The translations under genes were made by a program, and so were the position numbers. From Candidatus Zixiibacteriota bacterium (GTDB lineage Bacteria > Zixibacteria > MSB-5A5 > RBG-16-43-9): 59,080 nucleotides of DNA. Below are positions 35,594 through 45,908 of the stretch, piece by piece (positions within the stretch are counted from its first letter, which is position 1; each line of letters begins with the position of its first letter). The DNA lies in contig JAUYBY010000010.1 in assembly GCA_030692925.1 (NCBI GenBank), forward strand, positions 1 to 59,080, read 5' to 3'. The notes under the pieces were generated by a model. It searched no databases, was not told where the DNA came from, and saw nothing but the letters and a program-made list of their open reading frames with translations.

Positions 35594-36013
35594 CTAAAAA
35601 ACCGCTTCTTCTTTCCTTCCCTCTTTTAAGGCTTTCTTCAAATATTCGATTATCTCTCCAGTCGTAGCTCCGGGAGTAAAAAGCTTTCCCACCCCTTTTT
35701 TCTCTAACTTTGAGATATCCTCATCCGGGATAATCCCTCCACCGAAAACGAGGATATGTTCGCACTTCCTTTTCTTGAGCAAATCCAGGACCGCTGGGAA
35801 TAGGGTCATATGCGCACCTGAAAGGATGCTCATCCCGATGGCATCTACGTCCTCCTGGATGGCTGCTTCCACGATCATCTCCGCGGTCTGCCTTAATCCG
35901 GTGTAAATGACCTCAAATCCTGCATCCCTGAGCGCGGCAGCCACCACTTTGATTCCCCGGTCATGCCCATCCAGACCAGGTTTGGCTAAGAGTATTCGAT
36001 ATTTTTTCCGCAT
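35594..36013 (-). CDS. icmB: Cobalamin-binding small subunit of an acyl-CoA mutase
   Basis: A 139-residue B12 domain: GLDGHDRG gives the lower-ligand His17 (DxHxxG), followed by SILSGAH (SxL) and [10 protein letters not shown] (GG). It binds adenosylcobalamin base-off/His-on and pairs with a large subunit. It follows the isobutyryl-type mutase gene, so it most likely is its partner, but it is the only B12 subunit in the window and could also serve the methylmalonyl-CoA mutase at 27268. GAAAGGAAA precedes the ATG. Confidence 0.88.
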   Translation of the reverse strand: MRKKYRILLAKPGLDGHDRGIKVVAAALRDAGFEVIYTGLRQTAEMIVEAAIQEDVDAIGMSILSGAHMTLFPAVLDLLKKRKCEHILVFGGGIIPDEDISKLEKKGVGKLFTPGATTGEIIEYLKKALKEGRKEEAVF

Positions 36014-36140
36014 AAATTTTCCTTTCTATGTTTTAACCTTCCTGGCGGAGCAAGGTGCTCCGCCTACGAGTTTTTATCCGTCATTCGTCATCCATCATCC
36101 GTCATTGTTTTTATTTTTTCATCTTCCTTCTTCCATTTCT

Positions 36141-37808
36141 TTATATTAGGGGAGGTTCCACATATTCCCCAAAAACACTCTTCATTACCTCTACAATTTC
36201 TCCCTCAGTCGCATAACAACGGACGCATTCTAAGATTGCGGGCATAGTGTTATCAGTTCCCTGAACCACTTTCTTCAAATTCTCCAGACTTCTTTTTACC
36301 TTATCGTTATCCCTTTCAGTCTTGACTTTTTTGATTGCCTGGACCTGTTTTTTTTCTACCTCGGGATCTACCTTCAAAATAGGTATTTCTATTTTCTCAT
36401 CCTGGATCAAAAAATCATTAATCCCTACTACGATCCTATCTTTGCTCTCTATCTCCTTCTGGTAACGGTAAGCTGCTTCTGCTATCTCCCTCTGAAAGTA
36501 TCCTTCCTCAATGCCTTTCAGAACCCCTCCTCTTCTCTCTATCTCCGCAAAATATTTCTCTGCCTCTTCCTCCATCTTATTGGTCAGCGATTCAACGTAA
36601 TATGAGCCAGCCAGGGGATCAATCGTATTCGCCACCCCGGTCTCAAAAGCGATAAGCTGCTGCGTCCTCAGGGCTATCTGCACTGCTTTTTCAGACGGCA
36701 AAGCCCAGGACTCATCCATAGAGTTAGTGTGCAAACTCTGAGTCCCTCCTAAAACTGCAGCCAGTGCCTCAAAAGCCGTGCGCGCGATGTTATTCTCCGG
36801 CTGCTGGGCAGTTAAACTACACCCTGCAGTCTGGGTATGAAACCTCAAGAGCCAGGACTCTTCTTTTTTAGCTTTATATCTTTCTCTCATATGCCTTGCC
36901 CAGATCCTGCGCGCGGCCCGGTATTTGGCGATCTCCTCAAAGAAATCCAGATGTGAGTTAAAAAAAAAGGATAACCTCGGAGCGAAGTCATCGACATCCA
37001 AACCCGCCTTAATCCCTGCCTCTACGTAAGCAAACCCATCTGCCAGGGTAAAAGCCAGCTCCTGCACTGCGGTAGCTCCTGCTTCCCTGATGTGATATCC
37101 AGAAATAGAAATAGTATTCCATTTGGGAACGTGCCGAGAGGAAAAAGCCATTACATCAGTTATCAATCTCATATGAGGCAGAGGAGGGAAGATCCATTCC
37201 TTTTGAGCGATATATTCCTTCAAAATATCATTTTGAATTGTTCCTGTTAATTTTTCCGATGAAATCCCCTGCTTTTCTCCGACTGCAATGTACATCGCGA
37301 AAAGTATAGAAGCCGGAGCGTTGATGGTCATCGAGGTAGAGATTTTATCCAGACTGATTCCATCGAAGATTATTTCCATATCTTTCAAAGAGTCGACAGC
37401 TACCCCACATACCCCAACCTCACCCAAAGAACGAGGATGGTCTGAATCATATCCCATCAAAGTGGGCAGGTCAAAAGCAACTGAAAGACCGGTTTGCCCT
37501 CTTTGCAGGAGAAAATGGTACCTTTCGTTGGTCTGTCTGGGCGTCCCCATTCCAGAGAACTGGCGCATAGTCCATAATCTTCCCCGATACATATTCGTCC
37601 TGATCCCCCGGGTATAGGGAAACTCCCCGGGGAATGCGATGTCTTTGCTGAAATCAATATTCGCAATATCCGCTGGACTATAAAGAGGGTTGACCTCCTC
37701 ACCTGAAACGGTTATGCATCTTCGGTTGGTAGCTTTGCAGGTTTTATAAACCCCCTCCCATTTTCTTTTTTCCTCTTCAATTTTTTTAAGCTTATCTTTA
37801 TCAAACAT
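36141..37808 (-). CDS. icmA: Isobutyryl-CoA mutase-like large subunit
   Basis: A 555-residue B12-dependent mutase large subunit, homologous to the one at 27268 but with different substrate residues: Phe84 in TMRQFSGMGT and Gln202 in LKEYIAQKEWIFPP, 118 residues apart. In Streptomyces isobutyryl-CoA mutase the equivalents are Phe80/Gln198, against Tyr/Arg in methylmalonyl-CoA mutase. It should therefore interconvert isobutyryl-CoA and n-butyryl-CoA. Neighbours: a MeaB-type GTPase upstream, the B12 subunit and an acyl-CoA dehydrogenase downstream. Ethylmalonyl- or hydroxyisobutyryl-CoA mutases have other residues at the first position. Specificity is inferred, not shown. Confidence 0.85.
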   Translation of the reverse strand: MFDKDKLKKIEEEKRKWEGVYKTCKATNRRCITVSGEEVNPLYSPADIANIDFSKDIAFPGEFPYTRGIRTNMYRGRLWTMRQFSGMGTPRQTNERYHFLLQRGQTGLSVAFDLPTLMGYDSDHPRSLGEVGVCGVAVDSLKDMEIIFDGISLDKISTSMTINAPASILFAMYIAVGEKQGISSEKLTGTIQNDILKEYIAQKEWIFPPLPHMRLITDVMAFSSRHVPKWNTISISGYHIREAGATAVQELAFTLADGFAYVEAGIKAGLDVDDFAPRLSFFFNSHLDFFEEIAKYRAARRIWARHMRERYKAKKEESWLLRFHTQTAGCSLTAQQPENNIARTAFEALAAVLGGTQSLHTNSMDESWALPSEKAVQIALRTQQLIAFETGVANTIDPLAGSYYVESLTNKMEEEAEKYFAEIERRGGVLKGIEEGYFQREIAEAAYRYQKEIESKDRIVVGINDFLIQDEKIEIPILKVDPEVEKKQVQAIKKVKTERDNDKVKRSLENLKKVVQGTDNTMPAILECVRCYATEGEIVEVMKSVFGEYVEPPLI

Positions 37809-37830
37809 AAGACCTCACCTTCAGGCTAAT

Positions 37831-38766
37831 TTACAAATTCAAATTCTCCAGAATCTTCTCTCCGGCAGAATAAGGATCTTCCTGACCGGAATAGACCTTT
37901 TCTGCCAGTTGGTCCAGATTGGCATCGCTTAAGTTCTTTTCGAGCAGCTCTTTTAGTTTTAGCTCCATTATTTTTTTCAATTCCGATTTAATCTGTTCTT
38001 TACGATGTTTTTCCAGAAGATGGTTTTCGGTGATGTACTTTCTGTGCTCCTTAATTTTCTTTAACAAATCATCTATGCCTTTATTATTGACCGCTTCCGT
38101 AGAAACGATCGGGTAATTCCATTCCCCCTTTTTCCTCCGCACGTCCAGAATCATATCTAACTCTGAAACTATCCTGTTTGCTCCTTCCCTATCAGCTTTA
38201 TTCACTACGAAGATATCTGCTATTTCCATCAGCCCGGCCTTCATCGCCTGAATGCTATCCCCTGATTCCGGGACGAACACAACCAGCGTGGTATCGCAGG
38301 CATCAACTATGTCCAATTCTATCTGGCCCACGCCTACGGTTTCTATCAAAATAAAATCCTTACCAAAAGCATCCAAAAGCAAAGACACCTCCTTAGTGGC
38401 AAAAGCAAGTCCACCCAGGGAGCCCCGGGTTGCCATACTGCGAATGAAAATTCCTTTTTTAGTGGTCAAATCCTGCATCCTTATCCGGTCTCCTAAAAGA
38501 GCACCCCCGGTAAAGGGGCTGGACGGGTCGACCGCGATTATCCCCACTTCATTTCCGTTTTGAATCAGGTCACAGCTTAATTTGTCCACGAGGGTGCTCT
38601 TCCCAGCCCCTGGCGGACCGGTTATCCCTACCCGGTAAGCTTTCCCGGTTCTGGAGTATAGAGAGGATAAGATCTTGCGATAATCAGGGGCTTGATTTTC
38701 CACATAGGAGATAAGCCTGGAAAGTGCCACCTCGTCTTTTTGAAGGAATCTATCTAATAAAGACAT
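37831..38766 (-). CDS. meaB: MeaB/ArgK-type GTPase chaperone of the mutase
   Basis: A 311-residue G3E-family GTPase: Walker A GPPGAGKSTLVDKL (about 48-61), VDPSSPFTGGALLGDRIRM, IETVGVGQIELDIVD switch region, NKADREGA base recognition. These proteins load and protect the adenosylcobalamin cofactor of methylmalonyl- and isobutyryl-CoA mutases. It lies immediately upstream of icmA, with icmB next, so the three form an unfused equivalent of the IcmF fusion protein. It starts ten bases after recJ. Confidence 0.93.
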   Translation of the reverse strand: MSLLDRFLQKDEVALSRLISYVENQAPDYRKILSSLYSRTGKAYRVGITGPPGAGKSTLVDKLSCDLIQNGNEVGIIAVDPSSPFTGGALLGDRIRMQDLTTKKGIFIRSMATRGSLGGLAFATKEVSLLLDAFGKDFILIETVGVGQIELDIVDACDTTLVVFVPESGDSIQAMKAGLMEIADIFVVNKADREGANRIVSELDMILDVRRKKGEWNYPIVSTEAVNNKGIDDLLKKIKEHRKYITENHLLEKHRKEQIKSELKKIMELKLKELLEKNLSDANLDQLAEKVYSGQEDPYSAGEKILENLNL

Positions 38767-38776
38767 GTCTTTCTTT

Positions 38777-40480
38777 TTATCTCATCTGCAGGTCTTTAAG
38801 ACGCATCTGGATTTTGGAGTTTCCGTTCCAGACGTTGAGCTCCAGCACGTAAGCTAAATCTATTTTTGTGCCCCGCATTGCCAGAGGTTTGGCAAAATCT
38901 CCTAAATTAAACCCAATAGCATCCATAATTATCCCGTTTTTCTTCACTTTCAACCTCAGATGATTCTTTCCTACCACGTAGGCATCATCCGCTAATTCCA
39001 GACCTCTGGTCACGAAGACCGGTTTTAAATTGCCGGGGCCAAAAGGAGCAAAAAGCTCCAGGGCTGATATAAGTCCATCCTGTATCTCCTCTAATTCCAG
39101 CTCCGCATCCACAGTTAGCCTGGGAATTAAATCCTCATCTTTAATTCTCCTGGCTGAAACCAGTTTAAATTTCTCTTTGAAGGATTCGATCTCTTTAGAG
39201 GCAATAGAAAGACCGGCCGCATACTTGTGACCCCCGTATTTCAAAAGACAATCCTCGCATTCTTTTAGAGCCTCGAACAGGTGAAACCCTGGGATACTCC
39301 TGGCTGAACCCTTTCCTTCTTCACCATCTATGGAAATCATCACCGTTGGCCTGTAGAATCTTTCGGCAACTCTTGAGGCAACGATTCCTATAACCCCCTG
39401 ATGCCATCCAGCAGATGCTAATATAATCGCCTTGTCATTTTTCAGGTCAACCTCTTCCTGGATCAGCTCTAAAGCCTGTTCCAGGGTTCCCTCATCGATT
39501 TTTTTCCTCTTTCGATTCTCCTCATCCAAAACCCGCGAGATCTCCGAAGCTAATTTCTCATCTCTGGTGGTCAAGAGCTTGATTGCCCTTTCCGCATCTC
39601 CTAATCTTCCTACAGCATTTATCCGCGGTGCCAGGATGAACACAACCTGTCCTGTTCCGATCTCCCTTCCCATCAGCCCTGAGATGAAGATTAGAGATTT
39701 AAGCCCTGGTTTGGAGGTTTTAGCAACCTGTAAAAGCCCGTATCTGGTCAAAATCCTGTTCTCACCCAGGAGAGGGACAATGTCTGCGGCAGTTCCCAGG
39801 GCTACTAAGTCAAGATGGTCCTCTAACTCTTTTTCATCCTGGCCTAATTTTCTGTAAATAGCTTGAGCTAATTTAAAAGCCACCCCTACTCCGGAAAGTT
39901 CCTTTCCCTTATAGGTTTCTCCTTCCTGCTTGGGATTAATAATTGCCCACGCATCAGGCAATGTCTCAGCCGGTTCATGATGATCAGTAATGATACAATC
40001 TATTCCTTTCTTTTGAGCAAAATCAACCTCTTTTACTGCATTGATACCACAATCGACTGAGATAATAAGCTTTGCTCCCCTTCTTTCCGCCTCTAAAATC
40101 CCCTCCTCAGAAAGTCCATAACCTTCGACCAGTCGGTTAGGCAGATAATATGAGACCTGGGCTCCTAATTTGGTCAAAACCAGATACATAAGAGAAGCTG
40201 AGGTGATCCCATCCACATCGTAGTCTCCGAAAATCATTATCTTCTCTTTATCTGTGAGCGCTGATATAACCCTATCCACTCCCCTTTCCATATCCTTAAG
40301 CATGAAGGGGTCAGAAAGATCGCTCAGGCTGGGGTTTAAAAAGTTCTTAGCTTCTTCTGGTTCTGAATACCCCCGATTGATCAGAATTTTTCCTATTACT
40401 GGAGGCAGCCCTAATTCAGATGAGAGCTCTTTGCACTTGTTCTCATCTAATTTTTGGGGAAATTCCCATCTCAATTCCAT
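38777..40480 (-). CDS. recJ: Single-strand DNA exonuclease RecJ
   Basis: A 567-residue DHH-family 5'-3' exonuclease. Seen: DYDVDGITSASLMYL, SVDCGIN, the DHHEPAE signature, a DHHA1 domain with GGHKYAAGLSI (about 395-405), and a C-terminal OB-type domain. Used in recombination and mismatch repair. GAAAGGAAA precedes the ATG. The gene is followed after ten bases by meaB, an apparently incidental pairing. Confidence 0.93.
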   Translation of the reverse strand: MELRWEFPQKLDENKCKELSSELGLPPVIGKILINRGYSEPEEAKNFLNPSLSDLSDPFMLKDMERGVDRVISALTDKEKIMIFGDYDVDGITSASLMYLVLTKLGAQVSYYLPNRLVEGYGLSEEGILEAERRGAKLIISVDCGINAVKEVDFAQKKGIDCIITDHHEPAETLPDAWAIINPKQEGETYKGKELSGVGVAFKLAQAIYRKLGQDEKELEDHLDLVALGTAADIVPLLGENRILTRYGLLQVAKTSKPGLKSLIFISGLMGREIGTGQVVFILAPRINAVGRLGDAERAIKLLTTRDEKLASEISRVLDEENRKRKKIDEGTLEQALELIQEEVDLKNDKAIILASAGWHQGVIGIVASRVAERFYRPTVMISIDGEEGKGSARSIPGFHLFEALKECEDCLLKYGGHKYAAGLSIASKEIESFKEKFKLVSARRIKDEDLIPRLTVDAELELEEIQDGLISALELFAPFGPGNLKPVFVTRGLELADDAYVVGKNHLRLKVKKNGIIMDAIGFNLGDFAKPLAMRGTKIDLAYVLELNVWNGNSKIQMRLKDLQMR

Positions 40481-40724
40481 GAAGACTTTTCCTTTCTCAA
40501 TTTGGTAGAACAGACATTCTTGTCTGTTCTCGTGACAGTGTACTTGTGGTCAGACAGGAATGTCTGACCTACCATTCTCGGTGAATGGAGGTCTGAAGAC
40601 CTCCGCTACATTCTTCCAGCAAGCACCTGTAGCGGAAGACTTCAGCCTTCCAGAATTTTTTTCATCTTCTATTTGTAGAGGTCAGATCCCGCCAGAGGCG
40701 GGACTGCTACATTTTTTAATAAAG
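40481..40724. repeat. Stem-loop cluster between recJ and rnpB
   Basis: AGAACAGACATTCTTGTCTGTTCT (40508-40531), GTCAGACAGGAATGTCTGAC (40551-40570), GGAGGTCTGAAGACCTCC (40586-40603), GGAAGACTTCAGCCTTCC (40632-40650) and CCCGCCAGAGGCGGG (40688-40702). Located past the 3' end of rnpB; no separate terminator was recognised. Confidence 0.8.
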
Positions 40725-41093
40725 ACCAAAACAGACCATAAGCCGAGTTCTGTTATCCATTTGGATATGACGATCATTTATCTGGGACCAGGTTTGCACC
40801 TGGACTCAAGCGACCTACCCGGGAGTAAAAACGAAGCAGGCGACTTCTCCTCCCCTATTTGGTCTTGCTCTCAAGTGGGGTTTGTCCTGCTCCCGGTATC
40901 ACTACCGGGACGGTAGTCTCTTACACCACCATTTCACCCTTGCTCCTGCCCCGATGTATCGGGGCGGGGGCGGTATAGTTTCTGTGACACTTTCCGTTCC
41001 CCTGTAGGGGACCCTCGGGTTACGAGGCACTCTGCCTTGGAGAGCTCGGACTTTCCTTCCCGCCAAAGGCGGGACGATCGTCTGGTCTGTTTT
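40725..41093 (-). ncRNA. rnpB: RNase P RNA, bacterial type A
   Basis: Catalytic RNA that matures tRNA 5' ends. Reading the minus strand: P1/P2 5' arms ACAGACCAGACGAUC, a P3 hairpin CCCGCCUUUGGCGGG, GGAAAGUCCG (CR I), ACAGAAACUAUACCGCC, AGGGUGAAA, GUAAGAGACUACC, GAGCAAGACCAAAUAGG (CR IV), and AACAGAACUCGGCUUAUGGUCUGU (CR V and P1 3' arm). P2 pairs GACGAUC with GAUCGUC near the 3' end. Ends are approximate to a few bases. The P3 hairpin has the same stem as a dispersed repeat of this genome. Confidence 0.97.
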
Positions 41094-41100
41094 AGTCAAA

Positions 41101-41266
41101 GAGCAAAAAATTACTTCTCTCCTAAATCCTTCAATTTAAGAACCTCTAAAACCTGTTTATCCTCTCGTAGGCGGGGCTCCCAGCCCCGTTGATTTTTCTT
41201 CTATGGCGGAGCAAGGCGCTCCGCCTACGAGCTTGTCGAGACTTAAAGAACTCTACTATAACAATC
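41101..41266. repeat. Two stem-loop repeats between promoter and rnpB
   Basis: GGCGGGGCTCCCAGCCCCG (41169-41187) and GGCGGAGCAAGGCGCTCCGCC (41205-41225), lying in the likely leader of the rnpB precursor. Confidence 0.75.
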
Positions 41267-41295
41267 AATATAAAGGTTTGGGAAAACGTTGTCAA
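41267..41295 (-). promoter_or_regulatory. Consensus promoter for rnpB
   Basis: TTGACA (41295-41290), 17-base spacer, TATATT (41272-41267), three bases after the guaB stop. Start near 41260, about 167 bases ahead of mature rnpB. Confidence 0.65.
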
Positions 41296-41297
41296 GC

Positions 41298-43470
<2,173 letters not shown>

Positions 43471-43498
43471 TACTAAGACTCCTTAGTTTATTTTACTT

Positions 43499-43538
43499 AA
43501 AAAGAAAAGTGCACTTTTCATCGTGCACTTCTCTTTTA
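43499..43538 (-). terminator. Rho-independent terminator of the tRNA operon
   Basis: AAAAGAGAAGTGCAC/GTGCACTTTTCTTTT stem with an eight-base loop and a T-rich end on the minus strand; symmetric enough to work in both directions. It separates the tRNAs from the zinc-ribbon gene. Confidence 0.75.
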
Positions 43539-43655
43539 AATTGGCCCTCTTCTTGAAACCTTTAAAAAACCGTCGATGGTCTCTTCCCTCTGAAAAACTT
43601 TCATCCATTTTCCCTTGTCTATGAACCATGAACTATTAACTACTAACTGCTTTTA

Positions 43656-43732
43656 TGGTGGGCAATATCCGACTTGAACGGATGACCTTTCGGATGTGAA
43701 CCGAACGCTCTAACCAACTGAGCTAATCGCCC
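43656..43732 (-). tRNA. tRNA-Val (CAC)
   Basis: 77 bases with encoded CCA. Acceptor GGGCGAT/ATTGCCC, D arm GCTC-AGTTGGTTA-GAGC, anticodon stem TTCGG/CCGAA with loop TTCACAT (anticodon CAC), T arm ATCCG-TTCAAGT-CGGAT, discriminator A. Second gene of the two-tRNA operon. Confidence 0.95.
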
Positions 43733-43734
43733 AC

Positions 43735-43812
43735 ATAATACAGTGAAGAAGTGATTAGTGATAAAGTGATTAACTAATCACTCCATCACTCAGTCACTTT
43801 ATCACTCTTTTC
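43735..43812. repeat. Degenerate short-period repeat between tRNAs
   Basis: Runs of GTGATTAGTGATAAAGTGATT and its inverse AATCACTCCATCACTCAGTCAC, period seven to eight bases, also able to fold as a hairpin. Confidence 0.6.
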
Positions 43813-43886
43813 TGGGCCCACCAGGACTTGAACCTGGGACCCACTGATTATGAGTCAGTTGCTCTAACCAACTGAGCTATGGGCCC
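43813..43886 (-). tRNA. tRNA with CAT anticodon (elongator Met or Ile2)
   Basis: 74 bases, CCA not encoded. Acceptor GGGCCCA/TGGGCCC, anticodon stem ACTGA/TCAGT with loop CTCATAA, T arm CCAGG-TTCAAGT-CCTGG, discriminator A. The loop fits either elongator methionine or lysidine-modified isoleucine tRNA; it is not an initiator, because the first acceptor pair is G-C. Confidence 0.93.
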
Positions 43887-43904
43887 TCCAAAACATCTAA
43901 AAAG

Positions 43905-43934
43905 AATATATTACTTGCAAACCTCATTAGTCAA
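43905..43934 (-). promoter_or_regulatory. Promoter of the tRNA operon
   Basis: TTGACT (43934-43929), 18-base spacer, TATATT (43910-43905); start near 43898, twelve bases before the first tRNA. Confidence 0.65.
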
Positions 43935-44019
43935 GATTTTTTTCGATTTATTCCCTAATCTCTTTTTGGCTTTTGCACTATTCATACGTCCTGGAAGAAA
44001 CCTTTTTTGAGCCTGAGGC

Positions 44020-45762
44020 TCACTTCCTCATCAGCTTGTGAAGTATGACTGTCAGCTCCTCAGCTTTTTCCTTTTCACCTTTGCCCCAGGCAATTTTGAC
44101 CTCTTCCTTCAATCTCCTGATCTGGTCAGATTTCTTCTTCTGCTCTATCCTTTTTATATAATCCCCCAGCATAAGCTCCGGCTCAGCCAGCCCTAAGTCC
44201 AGGGTGGATATCTCCGATATAAGCTCTTTCAACTTTTGAGCTTGAGCCTTATCGATCAGGGCTGAGGGCGAGACTTTCCCGGCTGCTTCAAAAAGATTCA
44301 GGATCATCTCAAATAATTCTGCATTTTCAGGAAAATAGAAATCCTCCTTGCTTAGCCTGTCCCTGGTCAGGGGAATTAATCTATTCTCATCTATTAAGAT
44401 TTTTAAAAGCTCCCTTTCTAATTTATGCGGCCCTTTAAGCTTCTCTTCTGGCAAGACTTTGGAGCGCTCCTCTTTTCTGCCTATACCTTTGATTGTATCC
44501 AAGATGATTTTTTCGTTTACCTTGAAAGCTTGAACAGCTTTATTTATGAAAAGGTCTTTCCAGAGCTGGTTTTTTATCCGGCTGGCAGTTTCGGCTAATT
44601 CCTTAATTATTCCCTCCTGCTCTTTCATTGGAAGCGAATTGAACTCCGCAGGCAAAGAGTCCTTTTTATAATCGATGAAGCTCTTGGCCTCTCTCAATTT
44701 CTGAGCCATCCCTTTTAGACCATGCTTCCTTACAAAACTGTCAGGGTCTTCCCCGGAGGGTAAGACTACTATCATCATCTCCATTTCTGAGTCAAAAAGA
44801 AGGTCCGCGCTGCGGAACACGGCGGATTCCCCTGCCCGGTCTGAATCAAACAGGAGATAGACTTTCTCAGCGTAACGCGAAAGAAGCCGGGCTTGGTCTT
44901 GCGTAAAAGAGGTTCCCAGAGGAGCGACCACATTCTTTATCCCGGATTGATATAGACTGATTAAATCGATATACCCCTCTACCAGCACGGCTGCTTTTTT
45001 GTCCCGAATCACATCCTTTGAAATATTAAGTCCATAGAGGATTTTCCCTTTGTGATATATGGGAGATTCAGGTGAATTTAAGTATTTCGGCTCATCTTTT
45101 TCCTGGATGATTCTACCTCCAAATCCCACGATCTTCTGGCTTAAGTTAAATATAGGAAAGGTTACCCGGTCCCTGAACCGGTCATACCACCCGGCTTTTT
45201 TCTCTTTTTCCACCACCAGACCAGCGGACAAAAGGATTTCTGGCTTCAAACCCTTCTCATTCGAGAACCTGATCAGCCCCTCCCATTCCGCGGGAGCATA
45301 ACCTAAGGAGAAAACCTCTATCGTCTCTGAGGAAAATCCACGGCTTTGAAGATAATCTTTTGCTTTTTTGCTGCGAGTTAGAGAATCTCGAAAATACTCG
45401 TTAGCCACCTGATTGGCATAAAAAAGCTGATCTAAAGTTTCTGTAGTCTTCTGGTCTGAAGTCTTTTTGGGAAGAGAGATATTAGCCCTCTTAGCCAGTA
45501 GTTTCAGAGCTTCAAAGAAGCTTAGTTTCTCGTGCTCCATCAGGAAAGTGTAGACATTTCCTCCCTTTCCACATCCAAAGCAGTGATAAATCTGCCTTTC
45601 CTGGCTAACTGAAAAAGAAGGCGTCTTCTCCGGGTGAAAGGGGCACAAAGCCGTATAGCTCTTTCCTTTTTTCTTGAGAGGCAGGTATTCGGAGATGACT
45701 TCAACGATGTCGTTTGCTTCCCTGACCTGATTGATCAGCTCGTCTGGAATGAAATTTGACAT
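44020..45762 (-). CDS. dnaG: DNA primase
   Basis: A 580-residue primase making RNA primers for replication. Order: CHC2 zinc finger with CPFHPEKTPSFSVS and YHCFGCGKGG (about 40-64), RNA polymerase domain with GFGGRII, Toprim acidic motifs VLVEGYIDLI and LLFDSDRAGESA, and a C-terminal helicase-interaction region. The start is the ATG at 45762 (MSNFIPDELI); the frame upstream to 45813 is repeat sequence. No rpoD follows, unlike the classical macromolecular-synthesis operon. Confidence 0.96.
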   Translation of the reverse strand: MSNFIPDELINQVREANDIVEVISEYLPLKKKGKSYTALCPFHPEKTPSFSVSQERQIYHCFGCGKGGNVYTFLMEHEKLSFFEALKLLAKRANISLPKKTSDQKTTETLDQLFYANQVANEYFRDSLTRSKKAKDYLQSRGFSSETIEVFSLGYAPAEWEGLIRFSNEKGLKPEILLSAGLVVEKEKKAGWYDRFRDRVTFPIFNLSQKIVGFGGRIIQEKDEPKYLNSPESPIYHKGKILYGLNISKDVIRDKKAAVLVEGYIDLISLYQSGIKNVVAPLGTSFTQDQARLLSRYAEKVYLLFDSDRAGESAVFRSADLLFDSEMEMMIVVLPSGEDPDSFVRKHGLKGMAQKLREAKSFIDYKKDSLPAEFNSLPMKEQEGIIKELAETASRIKNQLWKDLFINKAVQAFKVNEKIILDTIKGIGRKEERSKVLPEEKLKGPHKLERELLKILIDENRLIPLTRDRLSKEDFYFPENAELFEMILNLFEAAGKVSPSALIDKAQAQKLKELISEISTLDLGLAEPELMLGDYIKRIEQKKKSDQIRRLKEEVKIAWGKGEKEKAEELTVILHKLMRK

Positions 45763-45908
45763 ATTTGCAGTTTGTAGGGGTTCAAATTTTTGCACCCCTA
45801 CGGCTCCTGACAAACCTGAAGGTTTACACTCCTAAAATTGGCATCGTCGGGCGTAAAGCCCAACGCTACGAACACCTCTCGTCTCACGTCTCCTATCTTA
45901 CGTCTTAC
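45763..45908. repeat. Stem-loops between mutS2 and dnaG
   Basis: GTAGGGG/CCCCTAC (45775-45803), AAACCTGAAGGTTT (45811-45824), GTCGGGCGTAAAGCCCAAC (45847-45865) and a CTCGTCTCACGTCTCCTATC degenerate array (45876-45905). Confidence 0.65.

Noticed and set aside
36014-38830. Cobalamin riboswitch ahead of the mutase genes
   Set aside because: The gaps are short or repeat-filled and no B12-box-like sequence was seen.
40902-41099. Open frame inside the RNase P RNA
   Set aside because: The region is fully explained by rnpB structure and conserved motifs.
40481-41240. Repeated units resembling a CRISPR array
   Set aside because: Units are palindromic, differ from each other and have no regular spacers; no cas gene is present.
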